A stretch of DNA of 64,000 nucleotides from Psychroflexus salarius (GCF_900129035.1 NZ_FQTW01000005.1:147069-211068), one strand, 5' to 3'; shown: positions 17,173 through 26,291, counted from the stretch's first letter. The notes: generated by a model not told the origin, from the sequence alone. Made by a program: numbers and translations.

Positions 17173-18015
17173 ATGCGAGCATCTGTCATCATTAGTACCT
17201 ATAATTCACCGTTGTGGTTAGAGCGTGTTTTGGTTGGCTATGCTTGTCAATCTGTAAGTGATTTTGAAATCATTATAGCTGATGATGGTTCAACTCAAGA
17301 AACCGCAAATCTTCTCAGTAGATTGAGAGAAGACTATAAATTGGTAATTAATCATGTTTGGCATGAAGACCAAGGTTTTCAAAAAACACGAATCTTAAAT
17401 AAAGCTGTGATAGCGGCTAAAAGTGATTATTTAATATTTACTGACGGTGATTGTATTCCACGTCAAGACTTTGTTGAAACGCATTTAAGATATAGTGAGC
17501 AAGATTATTTTTTGTCAGGCGGTCATTTTCCGTTATCTAAGGAGTTATCCCACCAAATTACTTTAGATGATATAAAATCTCGGCGTTGTTTCGATTTAAA
17601 CTGGTTAAAAGCTCATGGTTTAAGTTCAAATTTTAAAAATATAAAGCTTACCAAATCTTCTACTTTGGCTAATTTAATGAATCGGATTACACCAACTAAA
17701 CCAACTTGGAATGGAGGAAACGCATCAGCTTGGAAAAAAGATATATTGGCTGTAAATGGTTTCGATGAACGTATGAAGTATGGAGGTGAAGACCGTGAGT
17801 TTGGAGAACGCCTAATAAATTCAGGAATTCAGCCTAAGCGCGTACGTTATTTTGCAATTATAATTCATCTTGAGCATGAACGCGGTTACGTTAACCAAGC
17901 GGCTTGGGAAAAAAATAATGCTATTCGTGAAGAAACAAAATCTCAAAAAAGGATAAAAACTGAATTCGGTCTTAATTTACATGAGTCTGAGCAAACTCAA
18001 TTAATTGATGATTAA
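17173..18015 (+). CDS. Family 2 glycosyltransferase
   Basis: A 280-residue soluble GT-A-fold transferase. It has ASVIISTYNSPLWLERVL at the start, the nucleotide-sugar region ADDGSTQET near residue 38, the metal-binding DGDCIPR near 96 (a DxD-like motif), and a C-terminal GGNASAWKKD near 185 with GGEDREFGERL near 208, as in the galactosyltransferase (Glyco_transf_7C) arrangement. It probably builds surface polysaccharide or LPS. The last 44 bp overlap, in the opposite orientation, the end of the GT9 gene. Confidence 0.9.
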   Translation: MRASVIISTYNSPLWLERVLVGYACQSVSDFEIIIADDGSTQETANLLSRLREDYKLVINHVWHEDQGFQKTRILNKAVIAAKSDYLIFTDGDCIPRQDFVETHLRYSEQDYFLSGGHFPLSKELSHQITLDDIKSRRCFDLNWLKAHGLSSNFKNIKLTKSSTLANLMNRITPTKPTWNGGNASAWKKDILAVNGFDERMKYGGEDREFGERLINSGIQPKRVRYFAIIIHLEHERGYVNQAAWEKNNAIREETKSQKRIKTEFGLNLHESEQTQLIDD

Positions 18016-19033
18016 ATAATTGAGGATTTAAAGCTTGGTAAAGTTTTTTATAATTCATTTTGAGCTCTTTAACTTTTTTACCCATTAATTGGTCTGGTTT
18101 AAAGTCACTAAGATGTACCGATGTATTGGGATGTGATTTCTCAAAACTATTCCAGCCTTCTTTTATAATCCAAGGTGAAAATATGGCAAAGCTTGGCACG
18201 TCAAGTGCCTTAGCTATATTAATTGCGCCGCCTTCATTCCCAAAAATTAAATTGCATTGGGAGCAAATCGCCATAAATTCACGTAGACTTTCAGGTCTTA
18301 AATTATTAATAATTCTGCTTCTAGTTAAATCATTACAGTATTCAAGTAATTGGTCGATTTTTTCTTGCTGAGATGGCATATAATTTAATATTAGATGTGC
18401 ATCTGTATTTTCAGAAATTTCATTTAAGAGATGCGCCATATAATTTAAAGGATAAGTTTTAGAATCACCACTACCTAAGGCGCTGACCATAATTAAGTTT
18501 GAATTTCTTAAGCCAAGAGAATTAATTTGACTTTTAGCAGAATTAATTTCAGTTGAACTTAAGTATATTTTAGGCTTGTGGTTTAATACTTTAACATCAG
18601 GTACTAGTTGAAGCAATTGAATTCGGTTTTCTATGGCAGATCCTGCTTCAGTTTTAGCCTTGTTAGACTCCTTAAAAGTTTTTGAATACATCCAGTTGGT
18701 GTACCATTTTTTGTAGCTGTACTTAAATTGAGCTTTTGTAAAGTAGGTCATTAAATTACTTTCTAACTTTCCGTAAGCATCAAAAACATGTGTATAAGAT
18801 TCAGATTTTAAATGATTTAAAAAGCTTAAAAACTTCAGTTTGTGGTTTTTATATTCATCCTCAAAAAATACAAATTTATCTATGTATTTATGATTTTTTA
18901 CAACAGGATGTGTAAAACGGTTAATAAGGTAATGTACTTCAGCAGTTGGGAAATTGCGTTTTAAATTTTCACATATAAGGCTACTGATAAGTACATCACC
19001 TATCATTTTTTGTTGAATAACTAAAATTTTCAA
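17972..19033 (-). CDS. Family 9 glycosyltransferase (heptosyltransferase-like)
   Basis: A 353-residue GT-B-fold enzyme of the LPS heptosyltransferase family (GT9). It starts MKILVIQQKMIGDVLISSL, with the typical nucleotide-sugar Gly/Asp loop, and has a C-terminal donor-site segment FGNEGGAINIAKALDVPSF near residue 275 and FSPW near 295. The substrate is probably an LPS core sugar. It overlaps the convergent GT2 gene by 44 bp, so the two 3' ends are translated from both strands. Confidence 0.88.
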   Translation of the reverse strand: MKILVIQQKMIGDVLISSLICENLKRNFPTAEVHYLINRFTHPVVKNHKYIDKFVFFEDEYKNHKLKFLSFLNHLKSESYTHVFDAYGKLESNLMTYFTKAQFKYSYKKWYTNWMYSKTFKESNKAKTEAGSAIENRIQLLQLVPDVKVLNHKPKIYLSSTEINSAKSQINSLGLRNSNLIMVSALGSGDSKTYPLNYMAHLLNEISENTDAHLILNYMPSQQEKIDQLLEYCNDLTRSRIINNLRPESLREFMAICSQCNLIFGNEGGAINIAKALDVPSFAIFSPWIIKEGWNSFEKSHPNTSVHLSDFKPDQLMGKKVKELKMNYKKLYQALNPQLFNHQLIEFAQTHVN

Positions 19034-19068
19034 ACTAAATCACTTAAATTTTTTTACTCAAAAAAGGT

Positions 19069-19884
19069 TTAAACTGCAACATCATAGGTTCTAAGTGCAT
19101 CATTCAATGAGGTTTTTTTATTTGTACTTTCTTTTCGTTTACCAATGATTAAAGCACATGGTACGTTAAATTTTCCTGCAGGAAATTCTTTCGTATAACT
19201 TCCTGGAATTACAACAGACCTTGCAGGTACAATTCCTTTAGTTTCAACAGGTTTATCACCGGTAACATCAATTATTTTAGTTGATGCGGTCAACACTACA
19301 TTAGCGCCCAAAACGGCTTCTTTTTCAACGCGAACACCTTCAACTACAATACTCCTAGAACCTAAAAAAGCATTATCTTCGATAATTACTGGAGCTGCTT
19401 GCAAAGGCTCTAATACACCACCAATACCAACACCACCAGATAAATGTACATTTTTGCCGATTTGTGCACAACTTCCTACCGTTGCCCAAGTATCAACCAT
19501 TGTTCCTTCATCGACATAAGCACCAATATTAACATAACTTGGCATCATAATAACACCACTTGAAATATAAGCGCCATGTCTCGCCACAGCATTGGGCACA
19601 ACCCGAATGCCGCGCTCTTTATAACCTGTTTTAAGCGGCATTTTATCATGATATTCAAAAATACCAGCTTCCATCGTTTCCATTTTTTGGATAGGGAAAT
19701 ATAAAACGACTGCTTTTTTTACCCATTCATTGACTTGCCAACCATTTTGTGTCGGTTCAGCACAGCGAAGTTCACCTTGATCTATTAAGTTAATGGCTTC
19801 TCTAATCGCTTTAATAGTTTTTTCATTTTTTAATAATTCGCGATTATCCCAAGCTTCTAAAATGAGTTCTTTTAATTGATTCAT
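19069..19884 (-). CDS. dapD: Tetrahydrodipicolinate N-succinyltransferase (DapD)
   Basis: Succinylates tetrahydrodipicolinate in the lysine/diaminopimelate pathway. It is a protein of 271 residues whose C-terminal two-thirds are a left-handed beta-helix of hexapeptide repeats (ARHGAYISSGVIMMPSYVN, GTMVDTWATVGSCAQIG, GGVGIGGVLEPLQAAPV). The start at ATG 19884 is preferred to an in-frame TTG at 19902, which lies inside the promoter. The promoter is divergent from that of ruvX. Confidence 0.94.
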   Translation of the reverse strand: MNQLKELILEAWDNRELLKNEKTIKAIREAINLIDQGELRCAEPTQNGWQVNEWVKKAVVLYFPIQKMETMEAGIFEYHDKMPLKTGYKERGIRVVPNAVARHGAYISSGVIMMPSYVNIGAYVDEGTMVDTWATVGSCAQIGKNVHLSGGVGIGGVLEPLQAAPVIIEDNAFLGSRSIVVEGVRVEKEAVLGANVVLTASTKIIDVTGDKPVETKGIVPARSVVIPGSYTKEFPAGKFNVPCALIIGKRKESTNKKTSLNDALRTYDVAV

Positions 19885-19899
19885 ATCAAAATTTTTGCC

Positions 19900-19907
19900 C
19901 AAATATA
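19900..19907 (-). promoter_or_regulatory. -7 element for dapD
   Basis: Minus-strand TATATTTG matches TAnnTTTG and ends 15 bases before the ATG at 19884. There is no TTG at -33 spacing. The overlap of this element with the alternative TTG start at 19902 supports the ATG start. Confidence 0.5.
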
Positions 19908-19924
19908 AGTGTTTGTAATTTCTT

Positions 19925-19952
19925 TTTGGTCTTAGATTTAGGGCTATATTTG
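19925..19952 (+). promoter_or_regulatory. Promoter for ruvX
   Basis: TATATTTG (19945-19952) matches TAnnTTTG, with TTTG (19925-19928) 16 bases upstream as a -33 candidate. It ends 14 bases before the ATG at 19967. Confidence 0.5.
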
Positions 19953-19966
19953 TAAAAATTCATGAC

Positions 19967-20371
19967 ATGCCAAAAGCTATTGCTTTAGACTTCGGAATAA
20001 AACGAACTGGAATTGCTGCTTCAGACGATTTAAAAATGATCGCTTCTGGCTTAACTACTGTAAATACTATCGATTTGATGACTTTTTTAGAAAAGTACTT
20101 GTCTGACAATAAGGTTGATATTGTTGTTATTGGTGAACCAAAACATGTTGATGGAAATGCCATGTCACTTGAGAAGAATATAGGTTTTTTTATTGAAGAT
20201 TTTCAGTTGAAATTTCCTGAGATAAGTGTTAAACGTATCGATGAACGTTTTACTTCTAAAATGGCCTTTCAAACAATGATTGATTCGGGTTTGAGTAAAA
20301 AAAAGCGTAAAAATAAAGCCCTAGTAGATGAAATTAGCGCAACAATTATTTTACAAAATTATTTGCAATAA
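19967..20371 (+). CDS. ruvX: Holliday-junction resolvase-like RuvX (YqgF)
   Basis: A 134-residue RNase H-fold nuclease of the YqgF family, thought to act in rRNA processing and/or Holliday junction resolution. The catalytic Asp lies in ALDFGIKRTGIAASD near residue 8, GEP near 60, and the DERFTS motif near 95. Length and motif order are standard. def follows with a small gap. Confidence 0.92.
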   Translation: MPKAIALDFGIKRTGIAASDDLKMIASGLTTVNTIDLMTFLEKYLSDNKVDIVVIGEPKHVDGNAMSLEKNIGFFIEDFQLKFPEISVKRIDERFTSKMAFQTMIDSGLSKKKRKNKALVDEISATIILQNYLQ

Positions 20372-20416
20372 GGGTTTTTTAAAAGAGTTTATTTAATTTT
20401 GCCGAAACTTAAAATT

Positions 20417-21007
20417 ATGCTATTACCAATTGTGGCTTATGGTGATCCTGTTCTTAAACGTAAAGCGCAGCCGATAGATAAAGATTATCCAAAATTAGAT
20501 GAGTTAATTAAAAATATGTGGGAAACCATGTATAATGCTCATGGCGTCGGTTTAGCAGCGCCACAGATTGGTTTGTCAATTCGGTTGTTTGTTATTGATG
20601 CTTCTCCTTTTGCTGAAGATGAAAGTTTAGACAAAGAAGAGCAAGCCGCTTTAAAAAATTTTAAGCGCGTCTTTATCAATCCTACAATTATTGAAGAGAC
20701 AGGAACTGAGTGGGATTTTAACGAAGGGTGCTTAAGTATTCCTGATGTTCGTGAAGATGTGTTTAGAAAACCTGACATCAAGATACATTATTTTGACCAA
20801 GACTTTAATGAACATACTGAATCACTAAACAGTCTTACTGCAAGGGTCGTTCAACATGAATATGACCATATTGAAGGCGTACTATTTACAGACCGTATTT
20901 CAAACCTTAAAAAACGCTTAGTTAAAGGTAAACTTAACAATATTGCAAAAGGTAAAATTAATGTTGATTACCGCATGCGATTTCCTAAATTAAAAAAACG
21001 CCACTAA
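20417..21007 (+). CDS. def: Peptide deformylase
   Basis: Removes the N-terminal formyl group from nascent proteins. It is a protein of 196 residues with all three signature motifs: GVGLAAPQIG near residue 44, EGCLSIP near 110, and HEYDH near 150 (the HExxH metal site with Cys of EGCLS). The ATG at 20417 (MLLPIVAYGD) is chosen; the TTG at 20399 would add six non-conserved residues. Confidence 0.95.
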   Translation: MLLPIVAYGDPVLKRKAQPIDKDYPKLDELIKNMWETMYNAHGVGLAAPQIGLSIRLFVIDASPFAEDESLDKEEQAALKNFKRVFINPTIIEETGTEWDFNEGCLSIPDVREDVFRKPDIKIHYFDQDFNEHTESLNSLTARVVQHEYDHIEGVLFTDRISNLKKRLVKGKLNNIAKGKINVDYRMRFPKLKKRH

Positions 21008-21061
21008 GTCTTGGTGTATTAAATCCCAAATCGCATATTTGTGCGCTAAAAATTAAAAACT

Positions 21062-21508
21062 ATGGGCTTAGATAAGATTTTATCTATTTCAGGAAAACCT
21101 GGATTGTTTGAACTTGTTGCTAAAACTAGAAGTGGTTTCATAGCAAAATCATTATTAGATGGTAAAAAAATACCTGTTAATATTCAGAATAATGTGAGTA
21201 TGCTAAGTGAAATTGCCATTTATACCTATACGGAAGAGGTGCCACTTAAAGATGTTTTTAAGTTGATGCACAGTCAAGCTGAAGGTCAACCAACAATAGA
21301 CCATAAGTCATCAAAAAAAGAATTAGAAAATTACTTTAACGACATACTACCTGAATATGATGAAGATCGCGTTTACGCAAGCGATATTAAAAAAGTTGTT
21401 CAATGGTATAATATTTTAGTGACTCAAGATTTATTAGAATTCACTGAAGAAACTGATGAAGCACATTCAGAAGCTACTGACACTGAAGCTGACAAAACTG
21501 AAGATTAA
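21062..21508 (+). CDS. DUF5606-family protein
   Basis: A 148-residue cytoplasmic protein with the N-terminus MGLDKILSISGKPGLFELV and following segment KTRSGFIAKSLLDGKKIPV, which I recognise as the flavobacterial DUF5606 family of unknown function. The C-terminal 30 residues are acidic and low-complexity (EETDEAHSEATDTEADKTED). It lies downstream of def and is followed by a terminator, suggesting a ruvX-def-DUF5606 transcript. Confidence 0.82.
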   Translation: MGLDKILSISGKPGLFELVAKTRSGFIAKSLLDGKKIPVNIQNNVSMLSEIAIYTYTEEVPLKDVFKLMHSQAEGQPTIDHKSSKKELENYFNDILPEYDEDRVYASDIKKVVQWYNILVTQDLLEFTEETDEAHSEATDTEADKTED

Positions 21509-21532
21509 TTTAATCGATTAACCACTTATTTT

Positions 21533-21566
21533 AACCCTGAATAAATTATTCAGGGTTTTTTTATAC
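21533..21566 (+). terminator. Terminator after the DUF5606 gene
   Basis: Stem AACCCTGAATA / TATTCAGGGTT with a 4-base loop, followed by a T-run. Confidence 0.85.
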
Positions 21567-21569
21567 CAA

Positions 21570-21727
21570 ATGTTCTATGAAATGAGATAAAAAGAAATTG
21601 AATTATAATTGTCTTAATCAAGGCAAAAAAAATGAAACGTAGCTCGGCTATGTTTCATTTTTTTTAACAAAGAGAAAGGCATTTAGAAACTATTTATTTG
21701 TCTTATTTTAAGGGATATTTGGTATTA
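21570..21727. repeat. 158-bp imperfect palindrome, MITE-like element
   Basis: The ends carry the exact inverted repeat ATACCAAAT (21572-21580) / ATTTGGTAT (21717-21725), extended imperfectly for about 20 more bases. The centre is a near-perfect hairpin with arms AATGAAAC and GTTTCATT around GTAGC-TCG-GCTAT. The whole element could fold as one long hairpin. It has no coding potential, which fits a non-autonomous palindromic repeat known to recur in flavobacterial genomes; only one copy is present here. It lies between the DUF5606 terminator and mazG. Confidence 0.65.
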
Positions 21728-21754
21728 TATGTAATTTTATCAAAAACTATAGAT

Positions 21755-22531
21755 ATGAATACAAGAGCAGACCAACTTAAAGCTATTGAACGCTTATTGA
21801 ATATTATGGACGATTTACGTGAGAAATGCCCTTGGGATCGTAAACAAACTTTAGAAAGTTTACGCCATTTAACCATCGAAGAAGTTTATGAACTTGGCGA
21901 TGCAATTTTGGACAACAATTTAGAAGAGGTTAAAAAAGAATTAGGTGATGTACTGTTACACATTGTTTTTTACAGTAAAATAGGGAGTGAAAAAAAGGTT
22001 TTTGATATTGCTGACGTCGCTAATTCTATAGGTGATAAACTAATCGATCGTCATCCACATATTTACGGAGATGTAAAGGTAAAAGATGAAGATGAGGTTA
22101 AAAAAAATTGGGAAGCTCTTAAATTAAAAGAAGGTAAAACTTCAGTTTTAGAAGGTGTACCTAAATCTTTACCAGCTATGGTTAAAGCCAGCCGAATTCA
22201 GGACAAAGTAGCAGGTGTCGGTTTTGATTGGGAACAGGATTCTCAAGTCTTAGAAAAAGTAAATGAAGAGCTTAATGAATTATCAATTGAAGTTAAAGAA
22301 AAAAATCATGATAAAATTGAAGCTGAATTTGGTGATGTGTTATTTTCTATGATTAATTATGCACGTTTCTTGGGTATAAATCCTGAAGACGCCTTAGAAC
22401 GTACCAACAAAAAATTTATTAAACGTTTTAAGTTTTTAGAGCAAAACACAAAAGCTGAAGGCAAAGATTTAAACCAATTAAGTCTCGAAGAAATGGATGT
22501 TTATTGGGAAAAAGCCAAATTAAAAGAATGA
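21755..22531 (+). CDS. mazG: Nucleoside triphosphate pyrophosphohydrolase MazG
   Basis: Hydrolyses (d)NTPs to NMP plus PPi, a house-cleaning enzyme. It is a protein of 258 residues with two tandem MazG helical domains. The first has CPWDRKQTLESL near residue 23 and the EEVYEL...KKELGDVLLH metal-binding region near 40-67; the second has EELNELSIEV...EAEFGDVLFS near 170-200. The start at 21755 (MNTRADQL) is preferred to an upstream in-frame TTG at 21698 that lies within the palindromic repeat. Confidence 0.92.
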   Translation: MNTRADQLKAIERLLNIMDDLREKCPWDRKQTLESLRHLTIEEVYELGDAILDNNLEEVKKELGDVLLHIVFYSKIGSEKKVFDIADVANSIGDKLIDRHPHIYGDVKVKDEDEVKKNWEALKLKEGKTSVLEGVPKSLPAMVKASRIQDKVAGVGFDWEQDSQVLEKVNEELNELSIEVKEKNHDKIEAEFGDVLFSMINYARFLGINPEDALERTNKKFIKRFKFLEQNTKAEGKDLNQLSLEEMDVYWEKAKLKE

Positions 22532-22609
22532 TTTTTACTATAATCTTAACACTTTCATTTTTCTATTAGTATTCGCATTCATTATAATTGCCAAAATTAA
22601 ATAATTATT

Positions 22610-23059
22610 ATGTTAAGAACAATTTTTTTTACACTCGCTATTTTTGTTTCTACATTTAGTTTTGCTCAAACAGAACAAAAAGTTAGTGATGAACAATTAA
22701 AACAATTTGCAAATGCTTACCAAATCGTGCAACAAGAAAGCATGAAAGTTCAACAGGAAATGATGGGCGTAATTCAAGAAGCCGGTTTGCAGCCACAACG
22801 TTTTAACGAAATGTACCAAGCAGAAAACAATCCCAACAAAACCGTTGAAGCAACGGATGAAGAAAAGAAAATGTTTGAGAAAGCAATGGGGAAAATTGAA
22901 AGTATGCAAGCTTCTATTCAAGCTAAGATGGAGGAAAAAGTGAAATCTAGTGGTATGGACATGAAAACTTACGAGTCTATCATGAATAAAATGAGAACAA
23001 GTCCAGAATTACAAAAACGCATTCAAACTTTAATGATGAGTCAAGGTCAAGGAAAGTAA
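22610..23059 (+). CDS. DUF4168-domain exported protein
   Basis: A 149-residue protein with a signal peptide (hydrophobic residues 3-15, cleavage after FSFAQ). The mature part is helical and rich in Gln, Glu and Met, with the DUF4168 pattern VSDEQLKQFANAYQIVQ near residue 25 and a C-terminal TYESIMNKMRTSPELQKRI. It is periplasmic or secreted, with unknown function. It is followed by a terminator. Confidence 0.8.
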   Translation: MLRTIFFTLAIFVSTFSFAQTEQKVSDEQLKQFANAYQIVQQESMKVQQEMMGVIQEAGLQPQRFNEMYQAENNPNKTVEATDEEKKMFEKAMGKIESMQASIQAKMEEKVKSSGMDMKTYESIMNKMRTSPELQKRIQTLMMSQGQGK

Positions 23060-23073
23060 CTTACTATTTCTAA

Positions 23074-23109
23074 TAAAAAAAGCCAAGTCGAAAGACCTGG
23101 CTTTTTTTT
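23074..23109. terminator. Terminator between the DUF4168 and endonuclease I genes
   Basis: Stem AGCCA-GTC / GAC-TGGCT with an A-run on the left and a T-run on the right. It can work for both convergent genes. Confidence 0.8.
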
Positions 23110-23127
23110 ATATCAAGCTTGAAATAA

Positions 23128-25038
23128 TTAATTGATAATTATTTTTTCAACTTGCTTAGCAGTAGTTGTATTAATTTCAAGTAAGTAAATACCTTTTGTC
23201 AAACCTTCAACTGAAATGCTATTGTTACTTGAAATTTTCAGTGTTCTGACTAATCTCCCATTTAAATCAAAAAGATGAATACTTTTAATGTCTTTAGAAC
23301 TTTCAACTTGCAAACGATTACCTTCAACTGGATTAGGAAACAGTTTTATATCAAATGACGTCTGTGACGAATTAATATTCAAAACATCGCCTTCAATAAT
23401 AAAATTATCTACAGTCCATCGTGTAGCACTTTCACCATCGGTTGTATCGTACTTAAAAGCTAGATAAACACCACTCCCAGAAATTGATGAGATATCAATT
23501 TGACTAAAGGTGTAGACTTCTTCTGAGCCGCTTCCGTCTGAATGAAGAGGAATATTAATATTTGGAACAGCTGTCCAAGTTGAATTTGATGGTGACATTC
23601 CTCCCGAGTAATCGGTAGAGTAAACTAATTCTAAGGCTGTATTACCATAACTCGCATCAGTATAAAAGCTAAGTAGAGCAGATGAGCTTGTATCAAAATT
23701 AATTGGTGTTGAAGTGATTAACCAATCAATACCAGATTGTGTTGACCCACCAGAAAATGCATTCATTTGGTAACTACCTGTGTTATTTTCTCCAAATTCT
23801 TCAGTACAACTCCACGTTAAATCACCTGATTCATTAACAACTTCAAATTGTACCGTATTACAGTTATTAAAATCTTCATTGATAAGATAATCTGGAGTAG
23901 CTAAAGTTGTAACTTCTAGATTATTACTTGGGTTTGAGATATTACCAGTTCCATCTATAGCATAAACTCTAAAATTGTAAAGCGTTTCTGAATCAAGGTT
24001 AGTTACTTGATAAGAAAGTTGATCTTGAGATAAGTTAGCAATAACGACATTATCTTGTTCTACCTCGTAATTAGTAACGCCAGTATCATCTGTTGAAGCA
24101 TCCCAACTTAACTCTACACTAGAACTTGTAATATTATTGGCTGTAATATTAGTTGGTGCAGTTGGTGCTTGTGTATCTGGGTTGGGATCCCAAATAAGCT
24201 GAACATATTCTGGGTGATCAATTAGTGGATTTCGATTGCCTTGAAAAGCAAACCCATTATTATTGCGGTCTATTTCACGTTGACTTACAGGGTCATTTAA
24301 GTGCCAATTAATCAATAAATCTATATACCATTGTACATAAAATTGATTAGGATCATTGTCGGTTAAAACTTCATTATTATCCCAACTTGAACTGAATTCT
24401 TGTTCATAACGGATGGCAAAATAGAGTACAGATCTTGCAATGTCACCTTTAAACTCGTCTATAGGTTCAAAAACAGTTCCTGAATATCCTGGAAAAGTAT
24501 TTGAGCCTTTTTTAGAACCGTTAGTAGAAGTCCATGTGGCATTATCTACTTCGCCAAAAGGATAACTACCGCGTTGCCCGTTAACATAGCCATCGGTTGG
24601 TATCACATGAAAATAATCATTCTTCATTGGTGAAGCACTATTAAAAGTCGATTGTGGAACTAAATGTTCACGATTATAGCAATCGTTTTCACTATTATAG
24701 TTACCACACTGTTGTGAATAGTGGTTGTAAAAATAACTATCTTGACCATTTGGTATTTCAGAGTATAAATCTAAAACACTGCCATCATTTTCATAATAAT
24801 TATCAGTGTCGCCACTGTTAGGGTTAGCATAGGCATCATATAAAGCACCATAACCTTGGTCTTGATGGAATGGATAACCGTTATTGTCATCAATATCGTC
24901 AATAATTAAATTTAAGGCAGTTTTTAAATTGTAACCATTGAGTCCTTGAGCAGAATCATAATATCCATTTGGGGCTTGAGCTAAACTAACTTGAAAGCTC
25001 ATTAAACTAAAACCTAAAAAGGCAAAAAACTTCTTCAT
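23128..25038 (-). CDS. Secreted endonuclease I with FN3 and type IX sorting domains
   Basis: A 636-residue secreted nuclease. Residues 1-20 form a signal peptide. The EndA/NucM-type endonuclease I domain covers about 25-290, with NREHLVPQS near 120 (general base His) and PTDGYVNGQRGSYPFG near 147. A fibronectin III domain covers about 297-380, then a galactose-binding-like choice-of-anchor region, and a C-terminal type IX secretion sorting domain (IKLFPNPVEGNRL, then KGIYLLEI, ending IIIN). It probably degrades extracellular DNA as nutrient. The start at 25038 is preferred; an earlier in-frame start would lie inside the methyltransferase gene. Confidence 0.9.
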   Translation of the reverse strand: MKKFFAFLGFSLMSFQVSLAQAPNGYYDSAQGLNGYNLKTALNLIIDDIDDNNGYPFHQDQGYGALYDAYANPNSGDTDNYYENDGSVLDLYSEIPNGQDSYFYNHYSQQCGNYNSENDCYNREHLVPQSTFNSASPMKNDYFHVIPTDGYVNGQRGSYPFGEVDNATWTSTNGSKKGSNTFPGYSGTVFEPIDEFKGDIARSVLYFAIRYEQEFSSSWDNNEVLTDNDPNQFYVQWYIDLLINWHLNDPVSQREIDRNNNGFAFQGNRNPLIDHPEYVQLIWDPNPDTQAPTAPTNITANNITSSSVELSWDASTDDTGVTNYEVEQDNVVIANLSQDQLSYQVTNLDSETLYNFRVYAIDGTGNISNPSNNLEVTTLATPDYLINEDFNNCNTVQFEVVNESGDLTWSCTEEFGENNTGSYQMNAFSGGSTQSGIDWLITSTPINFDTSSSALLSFYTDASYGNTALELVYSTDYSGGMSPSNSTWTAVPNINIPLHSDGSGSEEVYTFSQIDISSISGSGVYLAFKYDTTDGESATRWTVDNFIIEGDVLNINSSQTSFDIKLFPNPVEGNRLQVESSKDIKSIHLFDLNGRLVRTLKISSNNSISVEGLTKGIYLLEINTTTAKQVEKIIIN

Positions 25039-25051
25039 GTAATTGGAGTTA

Positions 25052-26263
25052 TTATTGTTTTTGTAAAGTTGCGAAATAAAAACCGTCGTAACCTGAGGTA
25101 TGTGCCAGTATTTTTTCTTCATTAGTTAAACTAAATGTTTCACCTTCAACTGAATTTAAGAATTCTTGGACTTGCAGTTGATTTTCACTTGGAAAGATAG
25201 AACATGTCGCGTAAACTAGTTTACCACCAGATTTTAACATCTTACTGTATTGTTTCAATATGTTTTGCTGTTCTTTTCTAATTCTGGCTATAAATTCTGG
25301 ACTTAATTTCCATTTAGCATCAGGATTACGTCTTAAAACACCTAAGCCAGTACATGGTGCATCGATTAGAACTCGATCAGCCGAATTGTAAAGTTTTTTT
25401 ACGACTTTTGAATTTTCTATGTGACGTGTGTCAATATTGTGAGCACCTGCGCGTTTAGCACGGCGTTTAAGTTCTTTTAACTTATTAGCGTAGATGTCTA
25501 AGGCAATAATTTGACCTTTATTTTCCATTAAAGCAGCCAAGTGTAGGCTTTTTCCGCCAGCGCCAGCACACGCATCTATAACACGCATTCCTGGTTTTAC
25601 ATCTAGCGCTTCAGCAATTTTTTGAGATGAAGCATCTTGAACTTCAAATAAGCCATCTTTAAAACTTTTGGTTTTGAAAACATCTTTACGTTCATAAAGT
25701 TCAAGTGCCAATGGGTATTTTGGAATTAACTTTGTCGAAATACCTTCATCGTCTAGTTGAAATTGGGCTTTCTTTGGTGATGTTTTAAGTGTATTTACTC
25801 TTAAAACTACAGGCGCTTGACTATTCAGCGCATTAAGCTCTTTCGTCCATTTTTTCTCTCCAAGTTCTTTAACACCAAGCTCGTCAAGCCAATCTGGGAC
25901 TGATTCACGGTATTTTCTAATTTTTGAAAGTTCATCAAATTTACCTTTAATACGTCTAGTTGGTGTGTCTTCAAACTGAGGCCAATCAGGTATTTCAATG
26001 CCCTTAAGTGTTGCCCAAACTGTAAATAATCTAAATAAATTAGGCCTAGAATAAGGTAATTTAACTTCTGCGATTTCAGCATATAAGCGTTGCCAACGAA
26101 CAATATCGTAAGTCGTTTCGGCGATAAATCCGCGATCTCTTGAACCCCAACGTTTATCACGTTTTAGTGTTTTTGAGATTTCTTTATCAGCGTATTTATT
26201 ATCGTTGAAAATTAAGTGCAGTGTATCTATAACTGCAAAGACTAAATTCCTATGTAGGCGCAT
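25052..26263 (-). CDS. RsmB-like 16S rRNA cytosine-C5 methyltransferase
   Basis: A 403-residue RNA m5C methyltransferase of the NOL1/NOP2/Sun family. An N-terminal NusB-like helical region (residues 1-130) precedes a Rossmann methyltransferase domain. SAM motif I is DACAGAGGKSLHLA near residue 230, motif IV APCTGLGVLRR near 301, and the catalytic Cys is in ATCSIFPSENQ near 351. This layout matches RsmB, which modifies C967 of 16S rRNA; paralogues acting elsewhere are possible. ATG 26263 is chosen because the TTG at 26281 lies in the promoter. Confidence 0.87.
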   Translation of the reverse strand: MRLHRNLVFAVIDTLHLIFNDNKYADKEISKTLKRDKRWGSRDRGFIAETTYDIVRWQRLYAEIAEVKLPYSRPNLFRLFTVWATLKGIEIPDWPQFEDTPTRRIKGKFDELSKIRKYRESVPDWLDELGVKELGEKKWTKELNALNSQAPVVLRVNTLKTSPKKAQFQLDDEGISTKLIPKYPLALELYERKDVFKTKSFKDGLFEVQDASSQKIAEALDVKPGMRVIDACAGAGGKSLHLAALMENKGQIIALDIYANKLKELKRRAKRAGAHNIDTRHIENSKVVKKLYNSADRVLIDAPCTGLGVLRRNPDAKWKLSPEFIARIRKEQQNILKQYSKMLKSGGKLVYATCSIFPSENQLQVQEFLNSVEGETFSLTNEEKILAHTSGYDGFYFATLQKQ

Positions 26264-26278
26264 TAACTGATTTTTGCG

Positions 26279-26286
26279 CAAATTTA
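26279..26286 (-). promoter_or_regulatory. -7 element for the rRNA methyltransferase gene
   Basis: Minus-strand TAAATTTG matches TAnnTTTG and ends 15 bases before the ATG at 26263. The same 15-base spacing is seen at dapD and at 32811. There is no clear -33. Confidence 0.45.
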
Positions 26287-26291
26287 CATAA

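Noticed and set aside
25039..25122. An earlier in-frame start for the secreted endonuclease
   Set aside because: It would lie inside the methyltransferase gene and would precede the signal peptide, which must be N-terminal.
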